Source: Candidatus Methanogranum gryphiswaldense
GTDB taxonomy: Archaea; Thermoplasmatota; Thermoplasmata; Methanomassiliicoccales; Methanomethylophilaceae
Assembly (NCBI GenBank): GCA_019262145.1
Contig: CP076745.1
Coordinates: forward strand, 307,093-371,092
Direction of reading: 5' to 3'
Length of the DNA: 64,000 nucleotides
The first letter of the stretch is position 1. Each line of letters opens with the position of its first letter. Made by a program: the position numbers and the translations under genes. Positions 46,972 through 56,283 of this stretch are shown one piece after another. The notes under the pieces were generated by a model. The model saw only the letters and a program-made list of their open reading frames with translations. It searched no databases and had not been told where the DNA came from.

Positions 46972-48095
46972 CTCTTAAGTTTTTTCATTGTATTTTCAAG
47001 AATATCCATTCCTGCATTGATCTTTTCCTCGCTGGTTGCATAGGAGAATCTGAGGTGGCCTTCCCCATATATTCCGAACGCGGAGCCAGGTGTGCATATA
47101 AGGCCGTTCTTTACTAGTTCTGCAGCAAGTTCTGCAGATCTCATATCGAGGTCATAGGTAGGGAATGCATAGAATGCCCCTTTAGGAGGTATCATATTCA
47201 TTCCGTCTATCTCGTTTATGCGTTTAGTTATGAGGTCTCTTCTCTTTTTATATATGCTTTTGGATTTTTCCAGATAAGGTTCTATATTCGGCATTGCAGC
47301 AAGTACACCATACTGTGATGGCATATTTGGATTCGCACATACATGATATTGCATCTTTATGAGGGCGTCCATATCCTCTGTGTCGGCACAAATGAATCCG
47401 AGTCTCCATCCTGTGACCGCCATCATTTTAGAGAAACCGCTTGCGATTATTGCTCTGTCCAAACGGTCCATGAAGGACACATGCTCGCCTTCATAGACGA
47501 ATGGTTCGTATACTTCATCCGCGAGTATGTAGATGTTATTGTCTTCTGCAATGTCCAGTAGCGCCTTTTTTGTCTTTTTGGTGATCACACCTCCGGTGGG
47601 ATTACTGGGAGTGTTAACGATCATCATCTTTGTCTTCTTAGTTATAAGTGACTGGATATTTTCGGTATCAGGTTGGAAGTCTCCTTCTGTGAGCTTATAT
47701 TCTTTATAGGATCCTCCTGAAAGGACGGCATGAGGTCCGTATATTACGAAACCCGGACTAGGTACAAGGACCTCATCACCAGGGTCAATGAACGATTGTG
47801 ATATCTCTAAAAGTGCAGTGGACCCACTCGGGGTGATCATGATATTGCCACCGTTGATATTTCCATATTTGGAGAACCTTTTGGCCACCGCATCCCTTAG
47901 TTCGGGGATTCCTGCAGTTGGACCGTATTTGTTCTTGTGATTCAGTGACGCCTGATACATTCCTTCGATGGCCTCCATGGGCGGATCCAGATCAGGTTCA
48001 CCAAGTCCCAGATTGATAGAATTGGGACCTGCGAGATCGAACATCTTCCTGATGCCTGACATTGGGATGCTGTCTAACCTCTTTGATACTTTCAT
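46968..48095 (-). CDS. Class I/II PLP-dependent aminotransferase
   Basis: A 375-residue fold-type I aminotransferase, probably of the aspartate type. NLGLGEPDLDPP near residue 30, NTPSNPTGGVI near 160, the Tyr/Asp region ILADEVYEPFVY, the PLP lysine in SGFSKMMAVTGWRLGFICA near 225 and a late RFSYA arginine motif are all present. Substrate choice cannot be read from the sequence. It is the first gene of the operon with the unknown 175-residue protein and mvk. Confidence 0.93.
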   Translation of the reverse strand: MKVSKRLDSIPMSGIRKMFDLAGPNSINLGLGEPDLDPPMEAIEGMYQASLNHKNKYGPTAGIPELRDAVAKRFSKYGNINGGNIMITPSGSTALLEISQSFIDPGDEVLVPSPGFVIYGPHAVLSGGSYKEYKLTEGDFQPDTENIQSLITKKTKMMIVNTPSNPTGGVITKKTKKALLDIAEDNNIYILADEVYEPFVYEGEHVSFMDRLDRAIIASGFSKMMAVTGWRLGFICADTEDMDALIKMQYHVCANPNMPSQYGVLAAMPNIEPYLEKSKSIYKKRRDLITKRINEIDGMNMIPPKGAFYAFPTYDLDMRSAELAAELVKNGLICTPGSAFGIYGEGHLRFSYATSEEKINAGMDILENTMKKLKR

Positions 48096-48185
48096 AAGAC
48101 GTAATTGTCAATCTTTGTTATATTCGTTGGGTTCGTATTTTGGAAATACGCCATATTATTAATCCTGGATTGTATTCTCGATTTC

Positions 48186-48551
48186 ATGGTTCAGATCAAC
48201 AGAAAAGCCTGGCTACTTTTCGATATCATCGGATTGGTGTTCGTGATATTCGGTGCGATGTCCTACGTAGGTCTATTGTTCCATACGGGGACATTCGTCG
48301 GATTATCTGCATTTTTAATGGGTCTGTTCTTTGTTGTATTGGGTTCTGCATTCGGATATCTTGAAGGTATTACCGTCAGAGACGAGATATCGGAATTGGT
48401 CAGATATAAAAATGTGGAAGAGGCCGTTGCCAAGTGCAATGACAGTGAGGGCACATACATACTCGATATCGATGAGGCAGAGAAGAAGACAATTCCAGAT
48501 GAGATAAATGTCAATGAACTCTTTGATGATAATGTCGATTCAAAGAAGTGA
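48186..48551 (+). CDS. Two-helix membrane protein of unknown function
   Basis: A 121-residue protein with two membrane helices (about residues 10-32 and 38-60) and an acidic soluble tail of about 60 residues (ISELVRYKNVEEAVAKC, then DEAEKKTIPDEIN). I chose the ATG at 48186: ATATTATTAA near 48151-48160 is a TATA box about 25-30 bases upstream, giving a leaderless message. An upstream alternative would add an implausible segment through the promoter. It lies 9 bases before the HD hydrolase gene. The family is unknown to me. Confidence 0.75.
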   Translation: MVQINRKAWLLFDIIGLVFVIFGAMSYVGLLFHTGTFVGLSAFLMGLFFVVLGSAFGYLEGITVRDEISELVRYKNVEEAVAKCNDSEGTYILDIDEAEKKTIPDEINVNELFDDNVDSKK

Positions 48552-48560
48552 GGGGAGATA

Positions 48561-49712
48561 ATGGCCAATCAGAAGGCATTGAACGCAGAAATGCTCTATT
48601 ACATGTTCGAGGCTGTGAATATGCACAGGTGGAACGATCACATGAGGACGATCGATCTCACAGAACTTGATAAACAGGCGCATAAGGCCTCCATAGCATG
48701 GATCCTAGGGAAGTATGAAGAGGATGCGGGACATGAACTAGATTGGGAGAAATTGATCTCTGGAAACCTTTATTCTTTCATTTCCAGATTAGTGCTGACC
48801 GATCTGAAGCCTCAATTATATCATCGTATGGAATCAGAGAAATCAGGTCAAGTAAATGATTACATATTGAAGGAGTTCAATCGTAAGGTTCCGGATGCGC
48901 CAGAAAACTTCAGGAATGAGTTGGAAGACTATCTGCATTCTAAAAAAACATCCAAAGAGGATGCTATATCCCGTGCTGCCCATTATTTGGCCACAAGATG
49001 GGAATTCAATATGATATATCCAGCGAACCAGTCCATGTATGGAATAGACCAGACACGGGTTGAGATAGACGAGCAGATCTTTCAACATATGGATCTTGCT
49101 GGTGTAAAGAAATTGATGATCGATAGGAGCACATTCAATATAGTGGATCTTATCGGGCAGTTAAGGTTTCAACAGAGGTGGGCTAGGACGCCCAGGATAC
49201 CTCAGACAACCGTTTTAGGGCATTCTCTTATTGTGGCCAATATGATATTTCTGAGCGATTATGATAAAAAAGTAAGTAATAAACAGAAATATTTTGATTT
49301 CCATACAGCATTATTCCATGACCTTCCAGAGGTCTTGACGAAAGACGTAATAACACCTGTTAAGACCAGTGTGGACGGTCTTCCAGATCTTTTGGAGAGT
49401 TATGAGCATGAGCTCATCGAATCAAAGATAATGCCTTTGATCCCGGAATCTTGGAGGGATGAGCTAAGGATGATGGTGTACGATCCATTCACAGATTTAG
49501 ATGATCCAGTATATGGTATACGTAGAGGAAGGGACCTCAAGACATGCGATCGTATGGCCGCTTTTATGGAAGCGCACATTTCGATCCGTTATGGTATTTC
49601 GTCTAAGACACTTAGGGAAGGGGAGAAGGAAATAAGGAAAAAACTTGAAAAAAGCGGTAAAGGAATAGATGCAAATGGTTTGTTAAAGAGTTTCGATCGG
49701 ATGGATATCTGA
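48561..49712 (+). CDS. HD-domain phosphohydrolase, YfbR-like
   Basis: A 383-residue protein whose second half is an HD domain: His in TTVLGHSLIVANMI near residue 222, the HD pair in FHTALFHDLPEVLTKDV near 255 and a late Asp in LKTCDRMAAFMEAH. The arrangement resembles YfbR-type 5'-deoxynucleotidases, which remove phosphate from dNMPs. The N-terminal half is helical and unassigned. It is cotranscribed with the small membrane protein and ends next to the convergent serS stop. Confidence 0.8.
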   Translation: MANQKALNAEMLYYMFEAVNMHRWNDHMRTIDLTELDKQAHKASIAWILGKYEEDAGHELDWEKLISGNLYSFISRLVLTDLKPQLYHRMESEKSGQVNDYILKEFNRKVPDAPENFRNELEDYLHSKKTSKEDAISRAAHYLATRWEFNMIYPANQSMYGIDQTRVEIDEQIFQHMDLAGVKKLMIDRSTFNIVDLIGQLRFQQRWARTPRIPQTTVLGHSLIVANMIFLSDYDKKVSNKQKYFDFHTALFHDLPEVLTKDVITPVKTSVDGLPDLLESYEHELIESKIMPLIPESWRDELRMMVYDPFTDLDDPVYGIRRGRDLKTCDRMAAFMEAHISIRYGISSKTLREGEKEIRKKLEKSGKGIDANGLLKSFDRMDI

Positions 49713-50987
49713 TCATTTTCTCTTTGAGATGACTTCTTGTCCCTTCATGTAAGGTCTAAGAACATCAGGAATTGTCACGGAACCGTCCTTATTTTGATAA
49801 TTCTCAAGTACAGCGACCATTGTTCTGGGTAGAGCAAGTCCGGAACCATTGAGAGTATTAATGAATTCACTTTTGAGGTGCGGTTCAGGCCTGTACTTTA
49901 TCCTGGCCCTGCGTGCTTGGAAGTCTGTGAAATTGGAACAAGATGAGGCCTCTAACCAAGCATCTTTTCCAGGGGCATAAAGTTCCAGATCGTAACATTT
50001 TGCACAAGAGAAGCTCATATCTCCAGTGCATAGTAACAGTACCCGGTATGGTAGATTAAGTCCCTTGATAAGGTCTTCAGCATCATTCCTTAGTTCCTCG
50101 AGGGCTGCCCATGAGGTCTCGGGTACTACGAAGCGTACCATTTCCACTTTGTTGAATTCATGTACACGGATGATACCTTTCGTATCAGCATGTTTTCCGA
50201 CCTCTCTTCTGAACGATGGGAGGTATGCAGTGTATTTTATCGGGAGGTCCTCTTTATTGAGGATCTCATCCTGGAACAAATTGGTCACAGGTACCTCTGC
50301 GGTCGGATTCAAGAACAAATCGTCCTTCTCAAGGTGATACATATCGTCTTTCAGATTCGGATATTGTCCAGTACCTATGAGCGCCTCTTTGTTCACGACC
50401 ACAGGGGGAAACACTTCTGTGTATCCCTGATCGTGATGTGTATCGAGGAAATAGGAGATGAGTGCGCGTTCAAGACGGGCTCCATCTCCCTTCAAGCAGT
50501 AAAATCCGCTTCCTGCGACTTTTACGGCTCTGTCGAAATCGATGATATCGAGATCTTCTGCGATCTCAAAATGCTCCTTGGGTTTGAAATCAAAGTGTCT
50601 CATTTTTCCCCATTCGTAGACTACCACATTGTCGTTGCTGTCTTTACCGAAAGGTACTGATTCATGAGGGATATTTGGGATGTTGAGTACACAGTCGTTG
50701 CGTATCTCTTCCAAGACTACCATCCTATCATCGTTGGCTTTGATCTGATCTCCTACTTCGCGCATCTTATCAATGATATCATCTTTCTCTTTTCCTTTGG
50801 GGAGTTTAGAGATCTTAAGTGATTCTTCATTTCTGGTCTTTCTCAGATCATTGTTTGTTTGTGTAAGTGCTCTCCATTCGGAGTCTGTTTCCAGGAATTT
50901 ATCGAGTACATCCGTGGATCTGTTTCTGTTGAGGATCATTGTCCTGATCATATCGGGATTTGATCTGATTATGTTTACATCCAACAT
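49713..50987 (-). CDS. serS: Seryl-tRNA synthetase
   Basis: SerRS charges tRNA-Ser, and with selenocysteine systems also tRNA-Sec. The 424-residue chain is the common type: an N-terminal two-helix coiled coil (about residues 30-105) that grips the tRNA long arm, motif 2 in LPSFRREVGKHADTKGIIRVHEF and motif 3 in NGSGLALPRTMVAVLENYQ. It is not the unusual zinc-dependent SerRS of some methanogens. The yhbY gene lies 9 bases upstream in the same operon. Confidence 0.95.
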   Translation of the reverse strand: MLDVNIIRSNPDMIRTMILNRNRSTDVLDKFLETDSEWRALTQTNNDLRKTRNEESLKISKLPKGKEKDDIIDKMREVGDQIKANDDRMVVLEEIRNDCVLNIPNIPHESVPFGKDSNDNVVVYEWGKMRHFDFKPKEHFEIAEDLDIIDFDRAVKVAGSGFYCLKGDGARLERALISYFLDTHHDQGYTEVFPPVVVNKEALIGTGQYPNLKDDMYHLEKDDLFLNPTAEVPVTNLFQDEILNKEDLPIKYTAYLPSFRREVGKHADTKGIIRVHEFNKVEMVRFVVPETSWAALEELRNDAEDLIKGLNLPYRVLLLCTGDMSFSCAKCYDLELYAPGKDAWLEASSCSNFTDFQARRARIKYRPEPHLKSEFINTLNGSGLALPRTMVAVLENYQNKDGSVTIPDVLRPYMKGQEVISKRK

Positions 50988-50996
50988 CCAAACACC

Positions 50997-51290
50997 TTAG
51001 AATTTCTTTTGGCACAGGGAGCTCCACGTTCTTTTGTCCGTGAAAATAATGACATTTCCGCGAACATCCACGACGACGGAATCCGTGGAGTCTGCGATGG
51101 TCTGAGCGGTCTCATCCGCTTCTTTTTCAGCATTGTCTAGGATCCTGACCTTAATGATACGGCGGCTCTTCAGCTGGGCCGTTATCTCGTCTTTGACTCC
51201 TTGATCAATTCCTTCTTTTCCGACGTGTACGGTAGGTTTGAGTTCTACAGCACGTCTCATTATCTCCTTTTTTGCTTCTTTTTCCGTCAT
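50997..51290 (-). CDS. YhbY/CRM-domain RNA-binding protein
   Basis: A 97-residue single CRM domain, in bacteria bound to pre-50S particles. The start KKEIMRRAVELKPTVHVGKEG has the GxxG-like RNA-binding loop, then IDQGVKDEITAQLKSRRIIKVRI. It overlaps rnp4 by 4 bases and precedes serS, so an RNA-processing operon rnp4-yhbY-serS is likely. Confidence 0.9.
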   Translation of the reverse strand: MTEKEAKKEIMRRAVELKPTVHVGKEGIDQGVKDEITAQLKSRRIIKVRILDNAEKEADETAQTIADSTDSVVVDVRGNVIIFTDKRTWSSLCQKKF

Positions 51291-51607
51291 TTAATCTGCT
51301 CCCTGAGGTATGGCATACGTTTGATCGTTCCACATTTGGCACATGTTGATACGATCTTATGTTCAGTAAGTCTCACTGTGCAATTGATGCCCGGTATCAT
51401 TGGTAATGAACATTCTTTACAGTATTTGAAATCTGAGGGGACATCTGTCCTGGTCTTCATTCCTATCCGTTTAGCTAATGTGACATACCTGGTTGCCCGG
51501 TCATCATTTCCTTCTCTAACTGCTTTATCGGCCAACTTGACCAGTATCCCGATCCTTTCGTTGCCTATCTGGGCCGCAGCGTTCTTTGGAAGGTGCCTTT
51601 TAGACAT
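51287..51607 (-). CDS. rnp4: RNase P protein component 4 (Rpp21/Rpr2)
   Basis: Rnp4 pairs with Rnp1 on the specificity domain of RNase P, which trims tRNA 5' ends. The 106-residue chain has two N-terminal helices (ILVKLADKAVREGNDDRATRYVTLAKRIG) and a zinc ribbon with CKECSLPMIPG and STCAKCG. The length is typical for archaea. Confidence 0.93.
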   Translation of the reverse strand: MSKRHLPKNAAAQIGNERIGILVKLADKAVREGNDDRATRYVTLAKRIGMKTRTDVPSDFKYCKECSLPMIPGINCTVRLTEHKIVSTCAKCGTIKRMPYLREQIK

Positions 51608-51670
51608 GTTATGCCTCTTTCACTGACAGGACGCTGAGATATAAATGTTTACCACGCATTAGGCATGCGA

Positions 51671-52669
51671 TCATCTATGCAACTGCGGTGCCAGAACTTT
51701 TATGTATTTGCATCCTGCGATCGATTTTCCTGCTTCATATTCATCCAGACGTTCCATGAATTTTTCATGGAAGATGCGGATGGTATCATCCCAACCATTA
51801 CCTGAAACAGAGACATCTAATTTCGAGTTCGTGAATGTCCATATTTTAGATCCTGGCATATGTGATATGTCTGCTGTTACGGGATTTGAAAGTTTCACAT
51901 CCCTGTCCTTTGATATTATCCTACTGAATGTGATGCTGGGTATCTTTTCTACAGATATGATCTCATCGATACCTATGAGGTTCCCGTTTCTTGCGAACGT
52001 CATGTGTCCTTTCACAGCGCAGGGCCCACAGTCACACAGTCCGAGTGCGGTTGTCCTCATCTCCTCATCATTGAAATTGAGGTTAACATCACCTTCGTCG
52101 CATGCAAAGCATGTTCTTCCTAATGGGTCTTTGTATAGTAGGCCCACGGCCATTCCCAAGTGGTCCTGTGGAAGAGGACATGACCATTCCGATATGACTT
52201 CCTTTGAAGCTCCTTTGAATATACCTGATACATCTGTTGCGGCGTATTGGATCGAATATCCCACAACATCACGTGAAAGTGAACTGAGGTCCCCTATGAC
52301 CCAGGATTTGTATTTTGGGTCAGGGAAAGTAGTCTCTATCATATCCGATAGACTATTGCTTTCTGACATGTTCATCATAAGTGTCATGACCTTCACCGTG
52401 TCATCCATCAGTGTACCGGTGAACCTGTCCGCCGCCTCTGTAGAAAGCGTCATGCTCCTTCCGTCCACTTCTGTGATGTGAAGGATGAACCTGTTGAGGT
52501 ACTCCTTAGGAACAGTGTATACGGTCATCATGTCCTTCTCGATGATCTGTGCCCCTATATGGACAATCAACGACTGGATGTCCATCATTATGCTCCCTGC
52601 TACCGATACAGGTATGTCGTCGCCTTCTTTATTCGATATGACCTTGAAACTTGGTGTGTTCGTCAGCAT
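51671..52669 (-). CDS. Unknown protein with cysteine cluster, 332 residues
   Basis: I do not recognise this protein. It is soluble-looking, with no signal or membrane helix. A short central region holds the cysteines: CFACDEG, then CDCGPC about 25 residues later, a possible metal or iron-sulfur site. The remainder is mixed alpha/beta. On the minus strand AATAATATAATG near 52693-52704 is a TATA box that would make the ATG at 52669 almost leaderless, and CCCTAGT/ACTAGGG repeats flank it. It stands alone, divergent from rpl10e. Confidence 0.75.
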   Translation of the reverse strand: MLTNTPSFKVISNKEGDDIPVSVAGSIMMDIQSLIVHIGAQIIEKDMMTVYTVPKEYLNRFILHITEVDGRSMTLSTEAADRFTGTLMDDTVKVMTLMMNMSESNSLSDMIETTFPDPKYKSWVIGDLSSLSRDVVGYSIQYAATDVSGIFKGASKEVISEWSCPLPQDHLGMAVGLLYKDPLGRTCFACDEGDVNLNFNDEEMRTTALGLCDCGPCAVKGHMTFARNGNLIGIDEIISVEKIPSITFSRIISKDRDVKLSNPVTADISHMPGSKIWTFTNSKLDVSVSGNGWDDTIRIFHEKFMERLDEYEAGKSIAGCKYIKVLAPQLHR

Positions 52670-52670
52670 C

Positions 52671-52793
52671 CCCTAGTGGAACATTTTCTTCGCATTATAT
52701 TATTGTTATTAGTCTAAACTAGGGAAATCCTTATATCTGATGTATGTCTCGTCGTGGATGGTCATGAATCGGCCAAGTAACAGTCTTTAAATA
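52671..52793. promoter_or_regulatory. Divergent promoter region of the unknown gene and rpl10e
   Basis: CCCTAGT (52671-52677) and ACTAGGG (52718-52724) are perfect complements around the minus-strand TATA box of the 332-residue gene. On the plus strand TTTAAATA at 52786-52793 is the rpl10e TATA box, predicting a start near 52817. Confidence 0.45.
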
Positions 52794-52841
52794 TGAATTT
52801 GGGATTGTCGCATTCATTAAGCCCGCACACAGGTGGTAAAG

Positions 52842-53360
52842 ATGGTAAGAAAGCCCGCATCGATGTATAGAAGAATCACAGGACAGGCGTACACACGCCG
52901 CGAATATATGGGAGGAGTCCCTGCAAGCAGGGTCAGCCAGTATGATATGGGTAACCTTCAGGCAGATTTCCCCGTAGTTCTCACACTTAAAGTGAAGAAT
53001 CGCGTCCAGGTGAGACACACATCCCTTGAAGCAGGCCGTATCGCCGCTAACAGGGTCTTGTCCAAAGACGCGGGAACTCAGAGCTATCACCTTATGGTAA
53101 GGGCGTATCCCCACATGGTTCTCAGAGAGAACAAGCTTGCTACTGGTGCAGGAGCAGACCGTGTGTCGAGTGGAATGCGTCGCGCTTTCGGAAAGACGGT
53201 TGGAACTGCAGCGAGGCTTGAACGCAATCAGGCGATCCTTACAGTAAAGGTCCCGGTAGACAAGGTCAGTGTTGCAAAGGATGCTCTTTGGAGAGCATCG
53301 ATGAAATTCCCCTCCCCATGCTACGTAGTAGTAGAAAAGGGACAGGAACTCATAAACTGA
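52842..53360 (+). CDS. rpl10e: 50S ribosomal protein L10e (uL16)
   Basis: L10e is the archaeal/eukaryotic counterpart of bacterial L16 near the A site. The 172-residue chain contains RKPASMYRRITGQAYTRREYMGG, KVKNRVQVRHTSLEAGRIAANR, RAYPHMVLRENKLATGAGADR and MRRAFGKTVGTAAR. The ATG at 52842, six bases after AGGTGG, is preferred to the GTG at 52833. Dph2 follows 9 bases later. Confidence 0.96.
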   Translation: MVRKPASMYRRITGQAYTRREYMGGVPASRVSQYDMGNLQADFPVVLTLKVKNRVQVRHTSLEAGRIAANRVLSKDAGTQSYHLMVRAYPHMVLRENKLATGAGADRVSSGMRRAFGKTVGTAARLERNQAILTVKVPVDKVSVAKDALWRASMKFPSPCYVVVEKGQELIN

Positions 53361-53369
53361 TAGATAGAC

Positions 53370-54350
53370 ATGTTCGACCTAGAAATAGGGAGAATTGTTG
53401 ATTGGGTTTGCGGCGGGGGGTTCTCCTCCGTCGCTCTCCAGTTGCCAGAGGGGCTTAAGTCCAAGGCAATTGATATTTCTGATATCATAACTCGCGAGAC
53501 AGGTGCATCTGTTTTCATTTTAGGTTATCCATGTTACGGTGCATGCGATCTTTTTGTAGATTATAGAAAATATGCTGAGGCATTGATACATTTCGGTCAT
53601 TCTCCGATACCTTCTATGGGTGAAGACCCCAATGTGATGTATGTTGAGGTCCACACATCCATAGACATTGTTCCGAAGTTGAATGCAGTGTTGAGCGAAC
53701 TTCCGCAGAGGATAGGTCTGCTGGCCACAGTACAATATGTAGAGATGCTGCCGAAGGTCAAATCTGTTTTGGAAACTTCTGGTAGAATCGCGACCATCGG
53801 CATGGGTGACACAAGAATATGTCATCCTGGTCAGGTACTTGGATGCAATTGCAGTTCAGCTATTTCCGTGCAGGACGAGGTAGATGGGTTCCTGTTCATA
53901 GGCGAGGGGGATTTCCATCCGCTCGCGACAGCATTCGGTGTGAAAAAATCCCTATTTGTACTAAATCCTGTCACCGGAGAACTAAGGGACGTCGTCGATA
54001 CCCGTGATCGGATATTAAGGAAGAGGTTCGCATCCATTGAAAATGCCAAGTCAGCGAAGGATTTTCTCGTTATTGTGTGTGGAAAAGTAGGTCAGAATCG
54101 CATGTCCACAGCTCAGATCATATGTTCAAAGTTAAGGAACAACGGCAGGAATGCACATATTGTGATCATGGATGAGATAACACCTAATTCGTTGCTTCCT
54201 TTCAAAGCAGATGCATATGTGTGTACAGGATGTCCTCGTATAGCAATGGACGATTCTGTACGGTACCAACATCCCATGCTTACCGTGACCGAGATTGATC
54301 ATGTACTCGGATTGCGTGATTGGGACGATTATAGATTCGACTCAATATGA
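53370..54350 (+). CDS. dph2: Diphthamide synthase, radical SAM-like Dph2
   Basis: Archaeal Dph2 is a homodimer that transfers the 3-amino-3-carboxypropyl group of SAM to the target histidine of EF-2, starting diphthamide. The 326-residue chain has the three cluster cysteines in separate domains: YPCYGACD near residue 55, CHPGQVLGCNC near 155 and CTGCPRIAMDD near 290. Its substrate, aEF-2, is encoded at 1558. Confidence 0.94.
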   Translation: MFDLEIGRIVDWVCGGGFSSVALQLPEGLKSKAIDISDIITRETGASVFILGYPCYGACDLFVDYRKYAEALIHFGHSPIPSMGEDPNVMYVEVHTSIDIVPKLNAVLSELPQRIGLLATVQYVEMLPKVKSVLETSGRIATIGMGDTRICHPGQVLGCNCSSAISVQDEVDGFLFIGEGDFHPLATAFGVKKSLFVLNPVTGELRDVVDTRDRILRKRFASIENAKSAKDFLVIVCGKVGQNRMSTAQIICSKLRNNGRNAHIVIMDEITPNSLLPFKADAYVCTGCPRIAMDDSVRYQHPMLTVTEIDHVLGLRDWDDYRFDSI

Positions 54351-54395
54351 GGATTTGTGCAAATCCTTAATACAAGTGAGGGATTAGCATATTTC

Positions 54396-55140
54396 ATGTT
54401 CACATCGCAATCTCTTCTTGAGGGAGATCTTCCAAAGGTTCGTGTCGGCATCGGTCGCGGGACAGAGAAAGGGAATGTAGAGAGAAGCGTACACACAATT
54501 GGTAAAGATAGAGCGATCATCTATGACGATCCAAAGGCACTTGTGGATGATTTGTTATCTGGCAAGATAGATGCTGCGGTCCGTGGGGATATGTCGTCTT
54601 CTAAACTTTTGCCAATACTCAAATCAGCCATGGGTGTAGATAATTTAGAAAGGATCGTTCTATTGGAGCCAAGGATGAGCAAATTGGTCTTTATGGCGCC
54701 CGTTGGTATTGATGAAGGGTGGACCGTTAAACAAAAATATGAAATGGTCGAAAAGTCGCTTAAACTTATGAATAAGTTAGGCGCAGGTCAGAAAGTGGCT
54801 GTCATGTCTGGCGGAAGAAACGAGGACCTCGGCAGATGTCCAGCCGTGGATAAGACGATCCAAAATGCCAATGAACTTGTGCAACTTTTGAAAAAAAGGT
54901 TATGATGCATACAATGCGCAGATCCTGATAGAGGATGCTCTGGAGGAGGCCGATCTGATAATCGCGCCTGATGGGATAACTGGGAATATCATATTCAGAG
55001 TACTTCACTTTGTAGGTGAGGCCAAGGCCCTCGGCGCTCCGGTCATAAATATCGATAAAGTGTTCATTGATACCTCAAGGGAAAAGACAGATTATACTGA
55101 TTCCATACAGTTGGCAATGAGACTCAAGGGGGAATATTGA
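54396..55140 (+). pseudogene. mtxX: Methanogenesis marker protein 4 (MtxX), split by a frameshift
   Basis: MtxX is a methanogen marker of unclear function, distantly related to phosphate acyltransferases. The first part (54396-54905) runs through VRVGIGRG and DAAVRGDMSSSKLLPILKS and stops at TGA after the A7 run at 54891-54897. In the next frame the protein continues without a gap (KGYDAYNAQILIEDALEEAD, then LIIAPDGITGNIIF and closing MRLKGEY) to 55140. Removing one A restores a normal length near 247 residues. The end overlaps the queD start (TGATG). This may be an assembly error, a true mutation or slippage. The start could instead be the GTG at 54357. Confidence 0.8.
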
Positions 55141-55613
55141 TGATACTAGAGATCGACGGCGGGTATTCAGGTATCAGATTCTCATCATGTCATTTTATCC
55201 CCAGGCATGAGAAATGTTCGAGATTACACGGACACGGTTACATCGTGCGTCTTCGTCTGGAAGGAGAAGTGGGGGAAGAAGGAATGATCATGGACTTCGT
55301 GGTCTTGAAGAAGAAACTTAAGGAGATGATCGACGAATTCGATCATCATGTCCTTCTTCCTGGAAGATCAAAAGATGCTAAGATCACTATGAACGGAGAT
55401 TCAGTAGAAGTCTCATGTTGTGGGAAAAAGTATGTGTTCCCCTCTGAGGATGTGGTCATACTCGATGTCCCTACGACGACAGCAGAGGAGATGGCAATAC
55501 TCATGACCGAAAGGATGGCAAGAGAGGTAAAGATACCTAGCAATGTGAAGAGTATATCTATCGGATTGGACGAGGAGCGTGGACAGACCGCATGGTCCAC
55601 GAAGGTGTTATGA
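55140..55613 (+). CDS. queD: 6-carboxy-tetrahydropterin synthase (QueD)
   Basis: QueD makes 6-carboxy-tetrahydropterin from dihydroneopterin triphosphate on the way to preQ0, the precursor of archaeosine in tRNA. The 157-residue chain has CHFIPRHEKCSRLHGHGY with zinc histidines and the catalytic Cys, MDFVVLKKKLKEMIDEFDHHVLL, and VPTTTAEEMA. The ATG at 55140 overlaps the mtxX stop and has GGGGGA upstream. It overlaps queC by 4 bases. Confidence 0.93.
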   Translation: MILEIDGGYSGIRFSSCHFIPRHEKCSRLHGHGYIVRLRLEGEVGEEGMIMDFVVLKKKLKEMIDEFDHHVLLPGRSKDAKITMNGDSVEVSCCGKKYVFPSEDVVILDVPTTTAEEMAILMTERMAREVKIPSNVKSISIGLDEERGQTAWSTKVL

Positions 55614-56278
55614 TGAAAGCGGTCGTCCTTCTCTCAGGCGGATTGGATTCTACGACCACACTCGCGCAGGCCATTGCAGATGGGTATGAGGTCACGGCCA
55701 TCAGTTTCAGATACGGCCAGAGACATACAAAGGAGTTGACATCTGCCAAAAATGTGTGCGATCACTATAATGTCAAGCATGTGGTCATCGATCTCAATCT
55801 CAGTTCTTTCCGTTCAGCACTTACAAGAAAGGATATTGACGTACCGATGGATCGTTCAGGGGAGTTGTCCAACGAGATACCGGTGACATATGTACCGGCG
55901 CGTAACATAGTGTTCCTCAGTATAGCTGCCGGTCTTTGCGAATCGATAGATGCAGATAGGATATACATCGGTGCTAACGCGGTGGATTATTCTGGTTATC
56001 CAGACTGTCGTCCTGAGTTCTTTGAGGCATACGAGAAGATGTTGGCCGCGGGAACGAAGACAGGCGTGGAAGGACATCCTGTAAAGATAATAACGCCGAT
56101 ATTGAGAAGTTCGAAGGCCGATATCGTCAGGCTTGGAAAGAAATTAAATGCACCTCTTGACCTTACATGGTCCTGTTATAACGGTGAGGATAAGGCTTGT
56201 GGTCATTGTGATTCGTGCAGACTTAGACTCAAGGGATTCGAAGAAGCAGGTTATAAAGATGAGATTGAATACAGGTGA
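55610..56278 (+). CDS. queC: 7-cyano-7-deazaguanine (preQ0) synthase QueC
   Basis: QueC converts 7-carboxy-7-deazaguanine to preQ0 with ATP and ammonia. The chain has the PP-loop VVLLSGGLDSTT at the start, FRYGQRHTKEL, YVPARNIVFLS and a C-terminal zinc site CYNGEDKACGHCDSCRLR with four cysteines. The start at 55610 overlaps queD by 4 bases. With queD and queE it forms a complete route from the pterin to preQ0. Confidence 0.95.
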   Translation: MMKAVVLLSGGLDSTTTLAQAIADGYEVTAISFRYGQRHTKELTSAKNVCDHYNVKHVVIDLNLSSFRSALTRKDIDVPMDRSGELSNEIPVTYVPARNIVFLSIAAGLCESIDADRIYIGANAVDYSGYPDCRPEFFEAYEKMLAAGTKTGVEGHPVKIITPILRSSKADIVRLGKKLNAPLDLTWSCYNGEDKACGHCDSCRLRLKGFEEAGYKDEIEYR

Positions 56279-56283
56279 TTGAT

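Noticed and set aside
54351-54366. Palindrome GGATTTGTGCAAATCC between dph2 and mtxX
   Set aside because: It could be an operator or weak terminator, but it has no T run, a tight loop and a single occurrence. Too weak to call.
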